DNA of 64,000 bases from an uncultured Prevotellaceae bacterium (GTDB lineage Bacteria; Bacteroidota; Bacteroidia; Bacteroidales; Bacteroidaceae), in assembly GCA_900314715.1 (NCBI GenBank), contig OMWI01000020.1, forward strand, positions 1 to 64,000, given 5' to 3'. Positions 8,357-18,152 of the stretch are shown piece by piece; the stretch's first letter is position 1; each line of letters begins with the position of its first letter. Under the pieces are notes generated by a model. It was given only the letters and a program-made list of their open reading frames with translations. It ran no database searches and was not told the DNA's origin. Made by a program: the position numbers and the translations under genes.

Positions 8357-9379
8357 ATGGGATTCTTTTCTTTTATTCAGGAAATTGCGATGGACTTGGG
8401 TACAGCCAACACCATCATTATCAGCGATGATAAGATTGTGGTTGACGAACCATCCGTCGTTGCGCTTGACCGCCATACCGACAAGATGATTGCCGTGGGC
8501 GAGAAAGCCAAGTTGATGTATGAAAAAACACACGACAATATTAGAACGATTCGCCCATTGCGCGACGGCGTGATAGCCGACTTCACCGCATGCGAATTGA
8601 TGATGCGTGGCTTGATTAAGATGGTACACACGGGCAATAGATTGTATTCGCCCTCGTTGCGCATGGTGATTGGCGTTCCATCGGGTAGTACCGAAGTGGA
8701 ACTTCGCGCCGTGAGAGATAGTGCCGAGCACGCCAACGGTCGTGACGTATATTTGATTTTTGAGCCAATGGCAGCCGCTATTGGTATCGGTATAGACGTA
8801 GAGGCTCCAGAAGGAAACATGATTGTAGACATCGGTGGTGGTTCTACCGAGATTGCCGTCATTTCCTTGGGAGGTATCGTTTCCAACAACTCTATCCGTA
8901 TTGCTGGCGATGACCTTACCGCCGACATTCAGGAATACATGAGTCGTCAGCACAACGTGAAAGTCAGTGAGCGTATGGCTGAGCGTATCAAGATTCACGT
9001 AGGTTCCGCATTGACCGACTTAGGCGATGAAGGACCAGAGGATTATGTTGTACACGGCCCAAACCGTATCACGGCTCTTCCAATGGAAGTTCCCGTTTGC
9101 TACCAAGAGATTGCTCATTGTCTCGACAAGACGGTTGCCAAAATCGAAAATGCCGTATTATCGGCATTGGAGAAGACTCCACCAGAGTTGTATGCCGACA
9201 TCGTACACAATGGTATCTTCCTCACGGGAGGCGGCGCATTGCTTCGCGGCCTTGACAAGCGTTTGAAGGACAAGATACACATTGATTTCCATATTGCCGA
9301 AGATCCTTTGCATAGCGTAGCAAGAGGAGCGGGAATCGCATTGAAAAACGTAGACAAGTTCTCTTTCTTGATGAGATAA
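8357..9379 (+). CDS. mreB: Rod shape-determining protein MreB
   Basis: A 340-residue actin-like cytoskeletal ATPase that guides lateral wall synthesis. It is standard length. Motifs include MDLGTANTII (phosphate-1), IGVPSG, MIVDIGGGSTEIAVISLGGI (phosphate-2) and IFLTGGGALLRGLD (adenosine-binding). It sits 18 bases after purH and 3 bases ahead of mreC in the canonical mreBCD-mrdA-rodA order. The products form the membrane elongasome together with PBP2 and RodA. Start at ATG 8357 gives the usual short N-terminal amphipathic stretch (GFFSFIQE). Confidence 0.97.
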   Translation: MGFFSFIQEIAMDLGTANTIIISDDKIVVDEPSVVALDRHTDKMIAVGEKAKLMYEKTHDNIRTIRPLRDGVIADFTACELMMRGLIKMVHTGNRLYSPSLRMVIGVPSGSTEVELRAVRDSAEHANGRDVYLIFEPMAAAIGIGIDVEAPEGNMIVDIGGGSTEIAVISLGGIVSNNSIRIAGDDLTADIQEYMSRQHNVKVSERMAERIKIHVGSALTDLGDEGPEDYVVHGPNRITALPMEVPVCYQEIAHCLDKTVAKIENAVLSALEKTPPELYADIVHNGIFLTGGGALLRGLDKRLKDKIHIDFHIAEDPLHSVARGAGIALKNVDKFSFLMR

Positions 9380-9382
9380 TCA

Positions 9383-10300
9383 ATGCATAACCTCATAGCT
9401 TTTTTGGCAAAATACAACCACTGGTTTGTTTTTGTGCTGCTGGAGGTCGTGAGTTTTGTTTTGCTATTTCAATATAATAGCTATCAAGGGAGTGTGTGGT
9501 TCTCGTCTGCCAATGCAGTATCGGGAAAGATGTTGGAGTGGAGTTCCGACGTAGAGTCGTTTTTCTCGTTGGCAAAGGTCAACGAAGAACTCACTTATCG
9601 CAATGCCTATCTGGAACACCAAGTGGCTTCACTATCCAAACAATTGGAAGAAGCGGCTGGTGATTCCAGTATTCTCTATCAAGACCAGTTGCGAACCTTG
9701 CAGGAATACAAGTTGATTCCCGCCAAGGTGGTCAGCAACGAACTGAACAAGCGCAACAACCTCATCACCATCAACAAAGGTTCTTTAGACGGGGTGCGTT
9801 GCGATATGGGCGTTGTGAGTGGAAACGGTATCGTGGGAATCGTCTATATGGTGTCGCGCCATTATTCGGTGGTGATACCCGTATTGAATTCCAGTTCCAA
9901 CATCAGTTGTTCCATCCAAAACCGAAACTATTTCGGTTATTTGTGTTGGGAAGGTGGTTCGTCAGCGTATGCCTATTTGGATGATGTGCCTCGTCACGCT
10001 CAATTCAAGATATACGACAAGGTGGTAACAAGTGGTTATTCATCCGTATTCCCGAAAGGAATATTGGTGGGTACTATCATGCGCGTATTCAATTCGTCGG
10101 ACGGCTTGTCGTATCGTCTCTTGGTGAAATTGTCTACCGATTTCGGCAAGTTGCGCGATGTATGCGTGATAGACGATGCTTTGATGAAAGAGCGAATCGA
10201 GATTATGCGTGAGGCGCAAGATAGCCTTGGCATCAAGGAAAAAGACAGAAACACGGTTGGTAAAAAGGATACGACTCAAAATATAAGCGTGAACGGATGA
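9383..10300 (+). CDS. mreC: Rod shape-determining protein MreC
   Basis: A 305-residue bitopic membrane protein of the elongasome. One transmembrane segment lies near residues 12-30 (WFVFVLLEVVSFVLLFQY), followed by a coiled coil near 65-95 (NEELTYRNAYLEHQVASLSK). The periplasmic beta-barrel domain follows (about 110-265), with the typical 'NKGSLDGVRCDMGVVSGNGIVG' region split by the family's conserved glycines. The stop overlaps the mreD start by four bases (ATGA), implying translational coupling. The last 40 residues are charged and probably disordered. Confidence 0.95.
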   Translation: MHNLIAFLAKYNHWFVFVLLEVVSFVLLFQYNSYQGSVWFSSANAVSGKMLEWSSDVESFFSLAKVNEELTYRNAYLEHQVASLSKQLEEAAGDSSILYQDQLRTLQEYKLIPAKVVSNELNKRNNLITINKGSLDGVRCDMGVVSGNGIVGIVYMVSRHYSVVIPVLNSSSNISCSIQNRNYFGYLCWEGGSSAYAYLDDVPRHAQFKIYDKVVTSGYSSVFPKGILVGTIMRVFNSSDGLSYRLLVKLSTDFGKLRDVCVIDDALMKERIEIMREAQDSLGIKEKDRNTVGKKDTTQNISVNG

Positions 10301-10797
10301 AATTCGAACTCTTGTGGTATATTTTATTGTTCGTGCTTTTGCTATTGGTGCAAGCATTGATATGCAATCAGATTTGCCTATTTGATTGCATCACGCCTAT
10401 GGTGTATGTATATTTAGCCCTTACCTTCCGCATCAATTATCCGAAATGGGGCATATTGGCTTGGTGTTTCGTCATGGGCATCAGCGTAGACATATGTTCC
10501 AACACACCAGGTGTGGGAGCGGCGTCGATGACTTTGATAGGATTGCTCCAACCATATATGCTTGAATTGTTCATGCCTCGCGATAGTCAGGAAAACTTCC
10601 AACCGTCGATGAAGACGTTGGGCAATTCCAAATATTCATGGTATACGGTGATTATCGTCTTCATCTATTGTCTGACGTTCTATACGTTGGAAGCATTCAA
10701 CCTATTCCATTGGCTACAATGGTTGGGATGCGTATTCGGTTCTACCGCCTTGACATCCTTGCTCATTCTATCGGTAGAAAGATTGCGTACTTCATAA
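10297..10797 (+). CDS. mreD: Rod shape-determining protein MreD
   Basis: A 166-residue integral membrane protein with about five hydrophobic segments, the expected size and topology for MreD. MreD sequences are weakly conserved, so the call relies on position between mreC and mrdA and on hydrophobicity, together with the motif region 'MGISVDICSNTPGVGAAS'. It overlaps mreC by ATGA. It helps anchor MreC and MreB in the inner membrane. Confidence 0.9.
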   Translation: MKFELLWYILLFVLLLLVQALICNQICLFDCITPMVYVYLALTFRINYPKWGILAWCFVMGISVDICSNTPGVGAASMTLIGLLQPYMLELFMPRDSQENFQPSMKTLGNSKYSWYTVIIVFIYCLTFYTLEAFNLFHWLQWLGCVFGSTALTSLLILSVERLRTS

Positions 10798-10826
10798 GAT
10801 AATTCCCTTTATTTTAAAACTGAGAC

Positions 10827-12680
10827 GTGAAGGAATTCGAACTTGAGAAAAGGAGAATCGTGATTGGTGGAGTGGCTATCGCCATTGTCGTCATCTACAT
10901 CATTCGCTTGTTCACTTTGCAATTGCTGAGTGATGACTATAAGCGGAATGCCGACTCCAATGCGTTTCTGAAGAAGATTGAGTTTCCTTCACGAGGAGCC
11001 ATTACAGACCGACATGGTGAATTGTTGGTGTACAACCAACCTGCTTACGACGTGATGGTCATCATGAACGAGGAAAGCGGGAAATTAGACACGCTCGAAT
11101 TTTGTCGTGCGTTGGGAATTACCAAGGAATTTTTCATCCAACGAATGAAAGACATCAAGGATCGTTCGAAGAATCCTGGTTATTCGCGATTTACCCAACA
11201 GTTGTTCATGAGTCAATTGTCTGAAAAAGAGTTCAGCGTTTTCTACGAAAAGATATTCCGTTTCCCTGGTTTCTACGTACAAAAACGAAGCATCCGACAA
11301 TACAACTATCCCTATGCCGCTCACGTGTTGGGTGATGTGGGTGAAGTCTCCCCTCGCGACATTGAGGAAGATGATTATTATTCTCCAGGCGACTATGCGG
11401 GAAAATTGGGTGTGGAACGTTTTTACGAAAAGCAACTCAGAGGACAGAAAGGCGTTCAGATTCTTCTTCGTGATGCTCACGGTAGGATTCAAGGACGATA
11501 CAAGAATGGTGAATACGACACCAAACCCATTGCTGGTAAAGACCTTACGCTGAGTATTGACTTGAAATTACAAGCCTTGGGCGAACGATTGATGCAAGGG
11601 AAGATTGGAAGTATTGTCGCCATCGAACCCTCTACAGGCGAAATCCTCTGCATGGTATCATCACCGACATACGACCCGCGCAACATGGTTGGTCGTCAAC
11701 GTGGAAAGGGACACCAACTATTGCAGAAAGATGCGCGAAAGCCATTGCTCAACCGCTCTATCATGGGACAATATCCTCCTGGTTCCACGTTTAAGACCTC
11801 TCAGGCATTAACGTTTCTCAACGAAGGAATCATCACGCCACAAACGGCTTACTCTTGTCATCGTGGATTCGTATTCCGCGGATTGCGCGTAGGATGTCAT
11901 GGACACCCCTCTCCCTTGAGTCTCGTTCCTGCCATCAGCACGTCATGTAATGGTTATTTCTGTTGGGGATTTTACGACATGATGTCTGATAGGGATAGAT
12001 ACAAGAACGTGCAACAAGCGATGAATATTTGGCGCGACTATATGGTGTCTATGGGATTCGGATATAAATTGGGTGTTGACTTGCCAGGCGAGAAACGCGG
12101 TTTGATTCCCAATGCTGAGTTCTACGACCGCGCATACAAGAACTCATGGAATGGATTGACGGTCATCAGTATTTCCATCGGACAAGGAGAGGTGAATCTC
12201 ACGCCGTTGCAAATTGCCAACCTTGGAGCGACCATCGCCAACCGCGGTTATTACTATGTTCCTCACGTAGTGCGCAAGGTACAAGGAGAGGCATTAGACA
12301 CTACGTTTACCCGTCGTCATTATACCAAAGCAAGCAAACAGGCTTACGAATGGGTGGTGATGGGTATGCGTTCATCCGTATTGGGAGGAACGTGTCGTGC
12401 TGCCAATCGCTCCGATTATGCCGTATGCGGTAAGACGGGAACGGCACAAAACAGAGGAAGAGACCACTCCGTGTTTATGGGATTCGCACCCATGGACAAT
12501 CCCAAGATTGCCATTGCCGTATATGTGGAAAATGGTGGATTCGGTGCGCAATTTGGCGTTCCCATCGGAGCCTTGATGATGGAACAATACATCAAGGGCG
12601 AATTGTCTAAAGGTTCACAAGCAAGGGCGACATATTTCCAAAATCGCCATATCAGTTACGATTACATTTATAAAAAATAG
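10827..12680 (+). CDS. mrdA: Penicillin-binding protein 2 (elongasome transpeptidase)
   Basis: A 617-residue class B PBP that cross-links peptidoglycan during elongation. It has an N-terminal membrane anchor at about residues 11-30. The PBP dimer/pedestal domain follows, with SRGAITDRHGELLVYN and YAAHVLGDVGEV. The transpeptidase domain has all three active-site motifs: SxxK with Ser320 (PGSTFK), SxN at 373-375 (SCN) and KTG at 536-538 (CGKTGTAQ). The start is GTG at 10827, 29 bases after mreD; no earlier in-frame ATG keeps the usual N-terminus. The stop overlaps the rodA GTG start by one base. Confidence 0.96.
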   Translation: MKEFELEKRRIVIGGVAIAIVVIYIIRLFTLQLLSDDYKRNADSNAFLKKIEFPSRGAITDRHGELLVYNQPAYDVMVIMNEESGKLDTLEFCRALGITKEFFIQRMKDIKDRSKNPGYSRFTQQLFMSQLSEKEFSVFYEKIFRFPGFYVQKRSIRQYNYPYAAHVLGDVGEVSPRDIEEDDYYSPGDYAGKLGVERFYEKQLRGQKGVQILLRDAHGRIQGRYKNGEYDTKPIAGKDLTLSIDLKLQALGERLMQGKIGSIVAIEPSTGEILCMVSSPTYDPRNMVGRQRGKGHQLLQKDARKPLLNRSIMGQYPPGSTFKTSQALTFLNEGIITPQTAYSCHRGFVFRGLRVGCHGHPSPLSLVPAISTSCNGYFCWGFYDMMSDRDRYKNVQQAMNIWRDYMVSMGFGYKLGVDLPGEKRGLIPNAEFYDRAYKNSWNGLTVISISIGQGEVNLTPLQIANLGATIANRGYYYVPHVVRKVQGEALDTTFTRRHYTKASKQAYEWVVMGMRSSVLGGTCRAANRSDYAVCGKTGTAQNRGRDHSVFMGFAPMDNPKIAIAVYVENGGFGAQFGVPIGALMMEQYIKGELSKGSQARATYFQNRHISYDYIYKK

Positions 12681-14158
12681 TGCAAATGGTACAACAAGGA
12701 ACGGAAAAACAACCCAGCGTACTCGGTTCGCTTGATTGGTGGACGATAGCCATCTACTTGGCTTTGCTCACCTTTGGTTGGTTGAGCGTCTGCGGTGCAT
12801 CTTACACCTACGGAGATACCGACATCTTTAGCTTGGACACCCGTTCAGGTATGCAAATCGTGTGGATTGGCACTTCCATCTGTTTGGGATTCGTGCTCAT
12901 CATGCTTGATGACCGTTTCTACGATACCTTTGCCTATATCGTCTTCGGATTGTTTGCCATTCTCTTGTTCCTTACGATTTTCAACCCTACCGAAATCAAG
13001 GGTTCCAAGTCGTGGATTGTATTGGGACCTCTGCGTTTCCAACCAGCCGAGTTTGCCAAGTTTGCTACGGCATTGGCGGTTTCGAAGATGATGAGTACCT
13101 TTGGCTTCAATATCCAACAACCGCGCAATTTCCTCAAGGCTTGCTTTATCGTGCTTTTGCCGATGTTGTTGATAGTCGGACAAAAAGAGACGGGTTCCGC
13201 ATTGGTTTACCTATCGTTTTTCCTTGTCTTCTATCGCGACGGAATGCCTGGTAGCATCTTGTTTACGGGTGTGGCATTGGTATTCTATTTCGTGGTGGGC
13301 ATTAAGTATGAGCACAATTGGCTATGGGACACTCCCACTTCCATCGGCAAGTTTGTCGTCTTGCTCTCCGTGCAATTGTTCACGGCTGGCATGGTGTCTA
13401 TCTATTGCAAGGATAAGAAGCGAGCGAGGCTCATCACCACTTATTGCATCGCCATTACGTTGATTTTCTTGTTGTTCTCCGAGTTCGTCATTCCCTTCGA
13501 CATCGTATGGGTTCAACTTGTCTTGTGTGCGTGGTTAATCGGCTATCTCATCTATCATAGCTTGAGTTTGCGCTTGCGCGATTACTTCTTCATCTCCTTG
13601 TTTACGTTGGGTTCGGTGATGTTCTTCTATTCAGCCGACTACGTGATGAACGACGTGATGAAGCCTCACCAACGAGTGAGAATCAACGTATTGTTGGGAT
13701 TGGAAGAAGACTTGGCTGGTGCTGGTTACAACGTGCATCAGAGTGAGATTGCCATTGGTTCGGGTGGATTGTTGGGAAAGGGATTTCTCAACGGTACGCA
13801 GACAAAATTGAAATTCGTGCCCGAACAAGATACCGACTTCATCTTCTGCACCGTGGGCGAAGAAGAAGGATTCTTCGGTTCGGCAGGCGTATTGCTCTTG
13901 TTCTTGGCTTTGATATTGCGATTGATTCACTTGGCGGAGCGACAACCTTTCAAGTTTGGTAGGGTGTATGGCTATTGCGTGTTGAGCATCTTCCTCTTCC
14001 ATGTCTTCATCAACGTAGGAATGGTTCTCGGACTTACGCCTGTCATCGGCATTCCCTTGCCGTTCTTCAGCTATGGCGGTAGTTCGTTGTGGGGATTCAC
14101 CATCTTGCTCTTCATCTTCTTGCGCATCGACGCAGGCAGGAATCTGATACGTACCTGA
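12680..14158 (+). CDS. rodA: RodA peptidoglycan glycosyltransferase
   Basis: A 492-residue SEDS-family polytopic membrane protein that polymerises lipid II as partner of PBP2. Family motifs include GPLRFQPAEFAKFA, QKETGSALVY and, near the C-terminus, PLPFFSYGGSSLWGF. It is about 100 residues longer than E. coli RodA because of extra loops between membrane helices near residues 190-330, as often seen in Bacteroidetes. The GTG start at 12680 overlaps the mrdA stop by one base; the ATG at 12686 is an alternative. It ends one base before the convergent gldH stop, and no terminator hairpin is visible between them. Confidence 0.95.
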   Translation: MQMVQQGTEKQPSVLGSLDWWTIAIYLALLTFGWLSVCGASYTYGDTDIFSLDTRSGMQIVWIGTSICLGFVLIMLDDRFYDTFAYIVFGLFAILLFLTIFNPTEIKGSKSWIVLGPLRFQPAEFAKFATALAVSKMMSTFGFNIQQPRNFLKACFIVLLPMLLIVGQKETGSALVYLSFFLVFYRDGMPGSILFTGVALVFYFVVGIKYEHNWLWDTPTSIGKFVVLLSVQLFTAGMVSIYCKDKKRARLITTYCIAITLIFLLFSEFVIPFDIVWVQLVLCAWLIGYLIYHSLSLRLRDYFFISLFTLGSVMFFYSADYVMNDVMKPHQRVRINVLLGLEEDLAGAGYNVHQSEIAIGSGGLLGKGFLNGTQTKLKFVPEQDTDFIFCTVGEEEGFFGSAGVLLLFLALILRLIHLAERQPFKFGRVYGYCVLSIFLFHVFINVGMVLGLTPVIGIPLPFFSYGGSSLWGFTILLFIFLRIDAGRNLIRT

Positions 14159-14159
14159 A

Positions 14160-14642
14160 TCAATAGCGTTTCATCACGATTCCCACGTCTCCTATCCCTG
14201 GCAACATCTCACGCTTCATGTCGTGTCTGATGTTCACCTGTATCGAGTCGTCGTGTTGCAATTGCAAGTCGGCTATGTGAAAGGTATATTGATAGTAACT
14301 CACTCCTTGCCTTCTCGGTGTTCCCTTCTCGTCTCTCAACCTACAAAGTATCGTATCCGTGGAAATCGTCATCGACGGGAAGAATGTCTTTTGTATGACG
14401 AGTGTCAAGCTCGTGAAAGGATACGAGTCGTTGATGCGCAATCCCAAATCCATCCCATAGTTTCCCTCTGTCTCCGTCTTGGGTAAGAAGTAAGAGAGCG
14501 TATCATTCTTGTCCCATCCCGACAATGGCGTAGAGATATACTGATAGTAAACGATGTTTTCGTTGCAAGACAAAAATGTCAGCAGCAGCACTGCTGACAA
14601 GATGATAGATAGTGTCTTTATGCGATGTAGCATCATTCTCAT
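14160..14642 (-). CDS. gldH: GldH-type lipoprotein
   Basis: A 160-residue lipoprotein with an N-terminal hydrophobic stretch and lipobox LTFLSC, cleaved before Cys26. It resembles the GldH family, named for gliding motility in Flavobacterium, where GldH is needed for motility and linked to the type IX secretion apparatus. Non-gliding Bacteroidales also keep the gene. The body is beta-rich with no enzymatic motif. It is the last gene of the metF-holB-ricT-gldH operon, 8 bases after ricT, and ends tail to tail with rodA. Confidence 0.75.
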   Translation of the reverse strand: MRMMLHRIKTLSIILSAVLLLTFLSCNENIVYYQYISTPLSGWDKNDTLSYFLPKTETEGNYGMDLGLRINDSYPFTSLTLVIQKTFFPSMTISTDTILCRLRDEKGTPRRQGVSYYQYTFHIADLQLQHDDSIQVNIRHDMKREMLPGIGDVGIVMKRY

Positions 14643-14650
14643 GCGTTACC

Positions 14651-15841
14651 TTATTCTGCTTCTTGGTTGGCATCGTTTGCCTTCGGTTTGCCTTCCTTGC
14701 GCGGGGCATTGTTGGCATTCTGCTTGTTGGTCGCATTGCGATTACCACCCTTTTTCTTCTTTCGCTTGCTCTTGTCAAACCTACTGATGTCGGCTTCAGC
14801 CAACAAGTCGGTATGTGCCTTCATTTCCCTGCCGTTTCCGTCTTCAGTCAACGATAGTGGCTTATGGCCTTGCTTGTTCATCTCAATGATGTCCTTAGCT
14901 CGTTGGGCGGTAATGGTTTCCATGTTGGCGGCTACGCCTTTCTCGGTGGAGTAAGTGACCATCCCCGAAAGAATGTCGGTCTTAAACAGATAATAATCGC
15001 TATCCAAGGTTTGCAACACCACTTCCTTGCTCGGCAAGTTGCGTGAGGCTTCCATGTAGTCGTCTACCTCATAGTTCAGGCAACACTTCAACTTGGCGCA
15101 CATACCAGCCAATTTCTGCGGATTGAGCGAGATGTCTTGGAATCGGGCAGCATTGGTGCTCACACTCACGAAGTTTTTCATCCACGTAGCGCAACACAAT
15201 TCCCTTCCGCATGGTCCCGTTCCTCCGATTCGTCCCGCTTCCTGACGTGCGCCAATCTGCTTCATCTCGATGCGCACATGGAAGGTTTCAGCCAACACCT
15301 TGATAAGCTGGCGGAAGTCCACGCGATCGTCTGCGATGTAATAGAAGATAGCCTTGTTGCCGTCGCCTTGATACTCCACGTCACCAATCTTCATCTGCAA
15401 GCCTAAATCCTTGGCGATTTGCCTACTTTGTATCATCGTGGCATGTTCTCTGCTCTTCGCCTCGAAGTATTTATCCATGTCCACTTGTTTGGCAAACCTA
15501 AACACGCGCTTGATTTCATCGGCTGATTTCAGGTTGGCTTTCTTCACTTGCAACTTCACCAACCTACCCGTTAGCGTCACTACGCCGATATCATGTCCAG
15601 GACTGGCTTCCACGGCTACGATGTCGCCCTTCTTCAACTCCAACTTATTGACGTTGTGGTAGTAGCCCTTTCGGGTGTTTTTGAATTGCACCTCCACCAA
15701 GTCGGTATCTTCTTGGTTGCCAGGCACGTCAGCCAACCAATCGTAGGTGTTCAACTTATTGTCTTGCCTTCCGCAACCCTGATGTGAGAGTCCTCTGTCG
15801 CTATCGCGGAAGACGTGAAATTTCATATCTTTAAAATCCAT
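14651..15841 (-). CDS. ricT: PSP1/RicT (YaaT-like) iron-sulfur complex protein
   Basis: A 396-residue protein containing the PSP1 C-terminal conserved domain (about 95-290). The conserved cysteines are visible: Cys211 and the 216-217 pair (GPCGRELCC), and Cys248 and the 253-254 pair (CAKLKCC). In Bacillus, RicT (YaaT) joins RicA and RicF in an Fe-S complex that assists RNase Y; the role in Bacteroidetes is not established. The C-terminal 80 residues are lysine/asparagine-rich and low in complexity, probably disordered. It lies directly after holB (2 bases), an arrangement also seen in Bacillus (holB-yaaT), which supports the call. Confidence 0.85.
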   Translation of the reverse strand: MDFKDMKFHVFRDSDRGLSHQGCGRQDNKLNTYDWLADVPGNQEDTDLVEVQFKNTRKGYYHNVNKLELKKGDIVAVEASPGHDIGVVTLTGRLVKLQVKKANLKSADEIKRVFRFAKQVDMDKYFEAKSREHATMIQSRQIAKDLGLQMKIGDVEYQGDGNKAIFYYIADDRVDFRQLIKVLAETFHVRIEMKQIGARQEAGRIGGTGPCGRELCCATWMKNFVSVSTNAARFQDISLNPQKLAGMCAKLKCCLNYEVDDYMEASRNLPSKEVVLQTLDSDYYLFKTDILSGMVTYSTEKGVAANMETITAQRAKDIIEMNKQGHKPLSLTEDGNGREMKAHTDLLAEADISRFDKSKRKKKKGGNRNATNKQNANNAPRKEGKPKANDANQEAE

Positions 15842-15843
15842 AT

Positions 15844-17043
15844 CTATTTTCTGATTAATAGTACTATCATTTTCAATGCCAAGTCGAAGAACACAATCTT
15901 TCCGTTGGCGTTTTGTCCGATGTCGCGATAGGCAAGTGCCAATACATCATTGATTTCCATGACGTTTGCCTCGTTGATGAATCGGGCGAAATTCTTCGCG
16001 AAATTCTCCTCCTCTTCCGACATATAATTCATGTCTGGCACATGGAAGTTATACATGAAGTTCTCGCGTATCATCTGCATGAAGTAGCAGAGCATTCGCT
16101 TTTGGCGCTCTCTACCGTAGCCAGCCACCGTCTCGCTCCATTTCTTCAACTCCTTCACGTTGCGCGAATAGGCGAAGCGCATCAGCGAGATAAACATCTC
16201 CAAGAACTGCCGACTCTCGTTGTCTACGTCCAACGTATCGAGGGCTTTCAACCAACTGCCGTTCGACAATCGCGCTATGCGGTGAGCCATATCTGCCTCT
16301 ATGCCCCTACGAGCGATGAGCGCCTCTTCGATGTCCTTTTCCTCAATGCGCCTGATGTCTATGCGTTGTGTCCTACTCCGAATGGTTTCCATCAACTGCT
16401 CAGGTGCCTCGCTCACCATGATAAACACGGTTTTGGCAGGTGGCTCTTCCAAGAGCTTCAATAATTTGTTGGCACATTCCTGATTCATCCTCTCGGGCAA
16501 CCATATCAAGCTCACCTTGTATCCTCCCTGACTGGATTTCAAACTCAACTTACGCGTGAGGTCATCGCTCTCCCCTGCCCCGATAATCGCCTGTTGATTG
16601 GCAGCCTTCATCGCATCCAGCCATTGGTCGATAGTGAAGTAAGGCCCCTCCATCAACAATTCGTGCCATTCCTTGGTATAGTCGTCGCTCACCATCTTAT
16701 GCTCAGCCGATTTCCCCGCAGGCCTAATCACGGGATAGGAGAAATGCAAGTCGGGATGTTGCCACTTCTTCAGCATCGCCTCTGCATACTTGGCTGACGG
16801 ATTGTTGGTAGTTGGTTGAGGATTGCCAAACAACGAACCGCCATCGTCGAACAATCCCCCATTATCACTCGGCGTTTCCTCGCGCTCTCCCAACAGGTAG
16901 GAAGCAAACGCCAATGCCAATGCCATCTTACCGCTTCCCGTAGGGCCACAGAGTACCATCGCATGGGGCACACGATCTTCTTGCACCATCTTCAGCAATC
17001 GTTGCTTTGCCTCTTCCTGTCCTACTACCTCACTGAATTTCAT
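15844..17043 (-). CDS. holB: DNA polymerase III subunit delta' (HolB)
   Basis: A 399-residue AAA+ clamp-loader subunit. It has the N-terminal VVGQEEAKQRLLKMVQED motif, Walker A-like GPTGSGKM at about 33-40, and the conserved LLEEPPAKTVFIMVSE followed by TIRSRTQRIDIR (sensor/SRC region). A stretch near residues 55-130 is longer than in E. coli, typical of Bacteroidetes. It loads the beta clamp during replication. Two bases separate it from both metF upstream and ricT downstream, so it is co-transcribed with them. Confidence 0.92.
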   Translation of the reverse strand: MKFSEVVGQEEAKQRLLKMVQEDRVPHAMVLCGPTGSGKMALALAFASYLLGEREETPSDNGGLFDDGGSLFGNPQPTTNNPSAKYAEAMLKKWQHPDLHFSYPVIRPAGKSAEHKMVSDDYTKEWHELLMEGPYFTIDQWLDAMKAANQQAIIGAGESDDLTRKLSLKSSQGGYKVSLIWLPERMNQECANKLLKLLEEPPAKTVFIMVSEAPEQLMETIRSRTQRIDIRRIEEKDIEEALIARRGIEADMAHRIARLSNGSWLKALDTLDVDNESRQFLEMFISLMRFAYSRNVKELKKWSETVAGYGRERQKRMLCYFMQMIRENFMYNFHVPDMNYMSEEEENFAKNFARFINEANVMEINDVLALAYRDIGQNANGKIVFFDLALKMIVLLIRK

Positions 17044-17045
17044 GT

Positions 17046-18002
17046 CTAAAATAGATTTTCCACCACTTGTCTTACCATATCCACGGCCGATACCGTATAG
17101 AAATGAATGTTTTTCACGCCACTTTCATACAACTCCTTGCATTGTTGGGTTGTCCACTCCACCCCTAATGCCTTCGCATCGTCATCCGTCTTGCATTTCA
17201 GCACTTCCGAAGCCAGTTCTTGCGGCAGGTCGCAATGGAATGTTTTCGGCACGATAGTCAATTGCGAGAGCTTGGCAAACGGCTTGATACCTGGGATAAT
17301 CGGAATCGTAATGCCCATCTTCCGAGCCTTCTCCACGAAGTCGAAGTATTTTCTGTTGTCAAAGAACAATTGCGTCACGGCATATTGCGCGCCCAAGTCT
17401 TGCTTTTGCTTCAAGTATTGCATGTCGAGTTCCAGATTGGGAGCCTCCTCATGTTTCTCGGGATAGCAAGCCACACCATACTCGAAGGGAACGCCAGGTT
17501 TCTTGATGGGAGTGCCGTCTATGAAAAATCCCTCGTTGAATCGGTTCACCTGCTCTATCAGTTGCGTCGTATGGGCGTGTCCGTTCTTGATAGGCTTGAA
17601 TGTCTTGTCGTCTTTCGCCTTGTCGCCTCTCAGCAACAGGAGGTTTGAGATGCCCAAGAATTGCAAGTCGAGCAATTCATATTCTATGTCTTCCGTCGTG
17701 GCACCGCTGCAAATCACATGGGGAATCACGGGTATGTGGTATTTGTTTTGGATGGTAGCTGCAATGGCGATTGTGCCTGGTCGCCTGCGTATGCGTTGAC
17801 GCTCAAAGTTGCCATCTTCCAACTCCTTATACACGTATTCGCTGTGGTGCGTGGTGATATTGATGAAGAGAGGGTCATAGTCTTTCAGTTTGTCAATCGT
17901 GGCAAAGAGTGCATCTGTGCCCGTTCCCTTGAGTGGCGGGAGCACTTCGAATGAGAAATTCCTCTCTCTGGTTTGTTCTTGAATTATATCTAAAACTTTC
18001 AT
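17046..18002 (-). CDS. metF: 5,10-methylenetetrahydrofolate reductase
   Basis: About 318 residues from the Met at 18002 (an in-frame Met at 18023 adds 7 residues). It is a FAD-dependent TIM barrel that makes 5-methyl-THF for methionine synthesis. Recognisable parts are FSFEVLPPLKG, FINITTHHSEYV (family usually VTYGAG-like), 'VICSGATTEDIEYELLDLQFLGI', LLLRGDKAKDD, YAVTQLFFDN and PIIPGIKPF. The 18002 start is preferred because MKVLDIIQEQ is the typical Bacteroidales N-terminus. It heads the metF-holB-ricT-gldH operon, with promoter elements at 18153-18184 and a second possible -7 element at 18031-18038. Confidence 0.93.
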   Translation of the reverse strand: MKVLDIIQEQTRERNFSFEVLPPLKGTGTDALFATIDKLKDYDPLFINITTHHSEYVYKELEDGNFERQRIRRRPGTIAIAATIQNKYHIPVIPHVICSGATTEDIEYELLDLQFLGISNLLLLRGDKAKDDKTFKPIKNGHAHTTQLIEQVNRFNEGFFIDGTPIKKPGVPFEYGVACYPEKHEEAPNLELDMQYLKQKQDLGAQYAVTQLFFDNRKYFDFVEKARKMGITIPIIPGIKPFAKLSQLTIVPKTFHCDLPQELASEVLKCKTDDDAKALGVEWTTQQCKELYESGVKNIHFYTVSAVDMVRQVVENLF

Positions 18003-18030
18003 CCTATAGTCAGATAGGTACAATTTGTTG

Positions 18031-18038
18031 CAAAATTA
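18031..18038 (-). promoter_or_regulatory. Possible second -7 element for metF
   Basis: The minus strand reads TAATTTTG, 28 bases ahead of the preferred start. If used, transcription would begin near 18024, too close for the Met at 18023 to be the start. No good -33 box is seen. Confidence 0.35.
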
Positions 18039-18102
18039 CTAAAAAATGGCGGAAGTTGCGAGCGATTTGTGAAAAATAACGTTAATGTTGCATTTGTGGC
18101 GG

Positions 18103-18138
18103 CTTCACGCCCCTCGCTTGGGGAATGAACGGGTGAGG
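18103..18138. repeat. Hairpin in the metF leader
   Basis: Nested pairing: CTTCAC with GTGAGG outside and CCCC with GGGG inside, with TCGCTT as the tip. It lies between the main metF promoter and start codon. The core (CCCCAAGCGAGGGG on the minus strand) resembles the terminator hairpin at 25895-25918. Confidence 0.45.
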
Positions 18139-18152
18139 TGGCTTTACTTTTG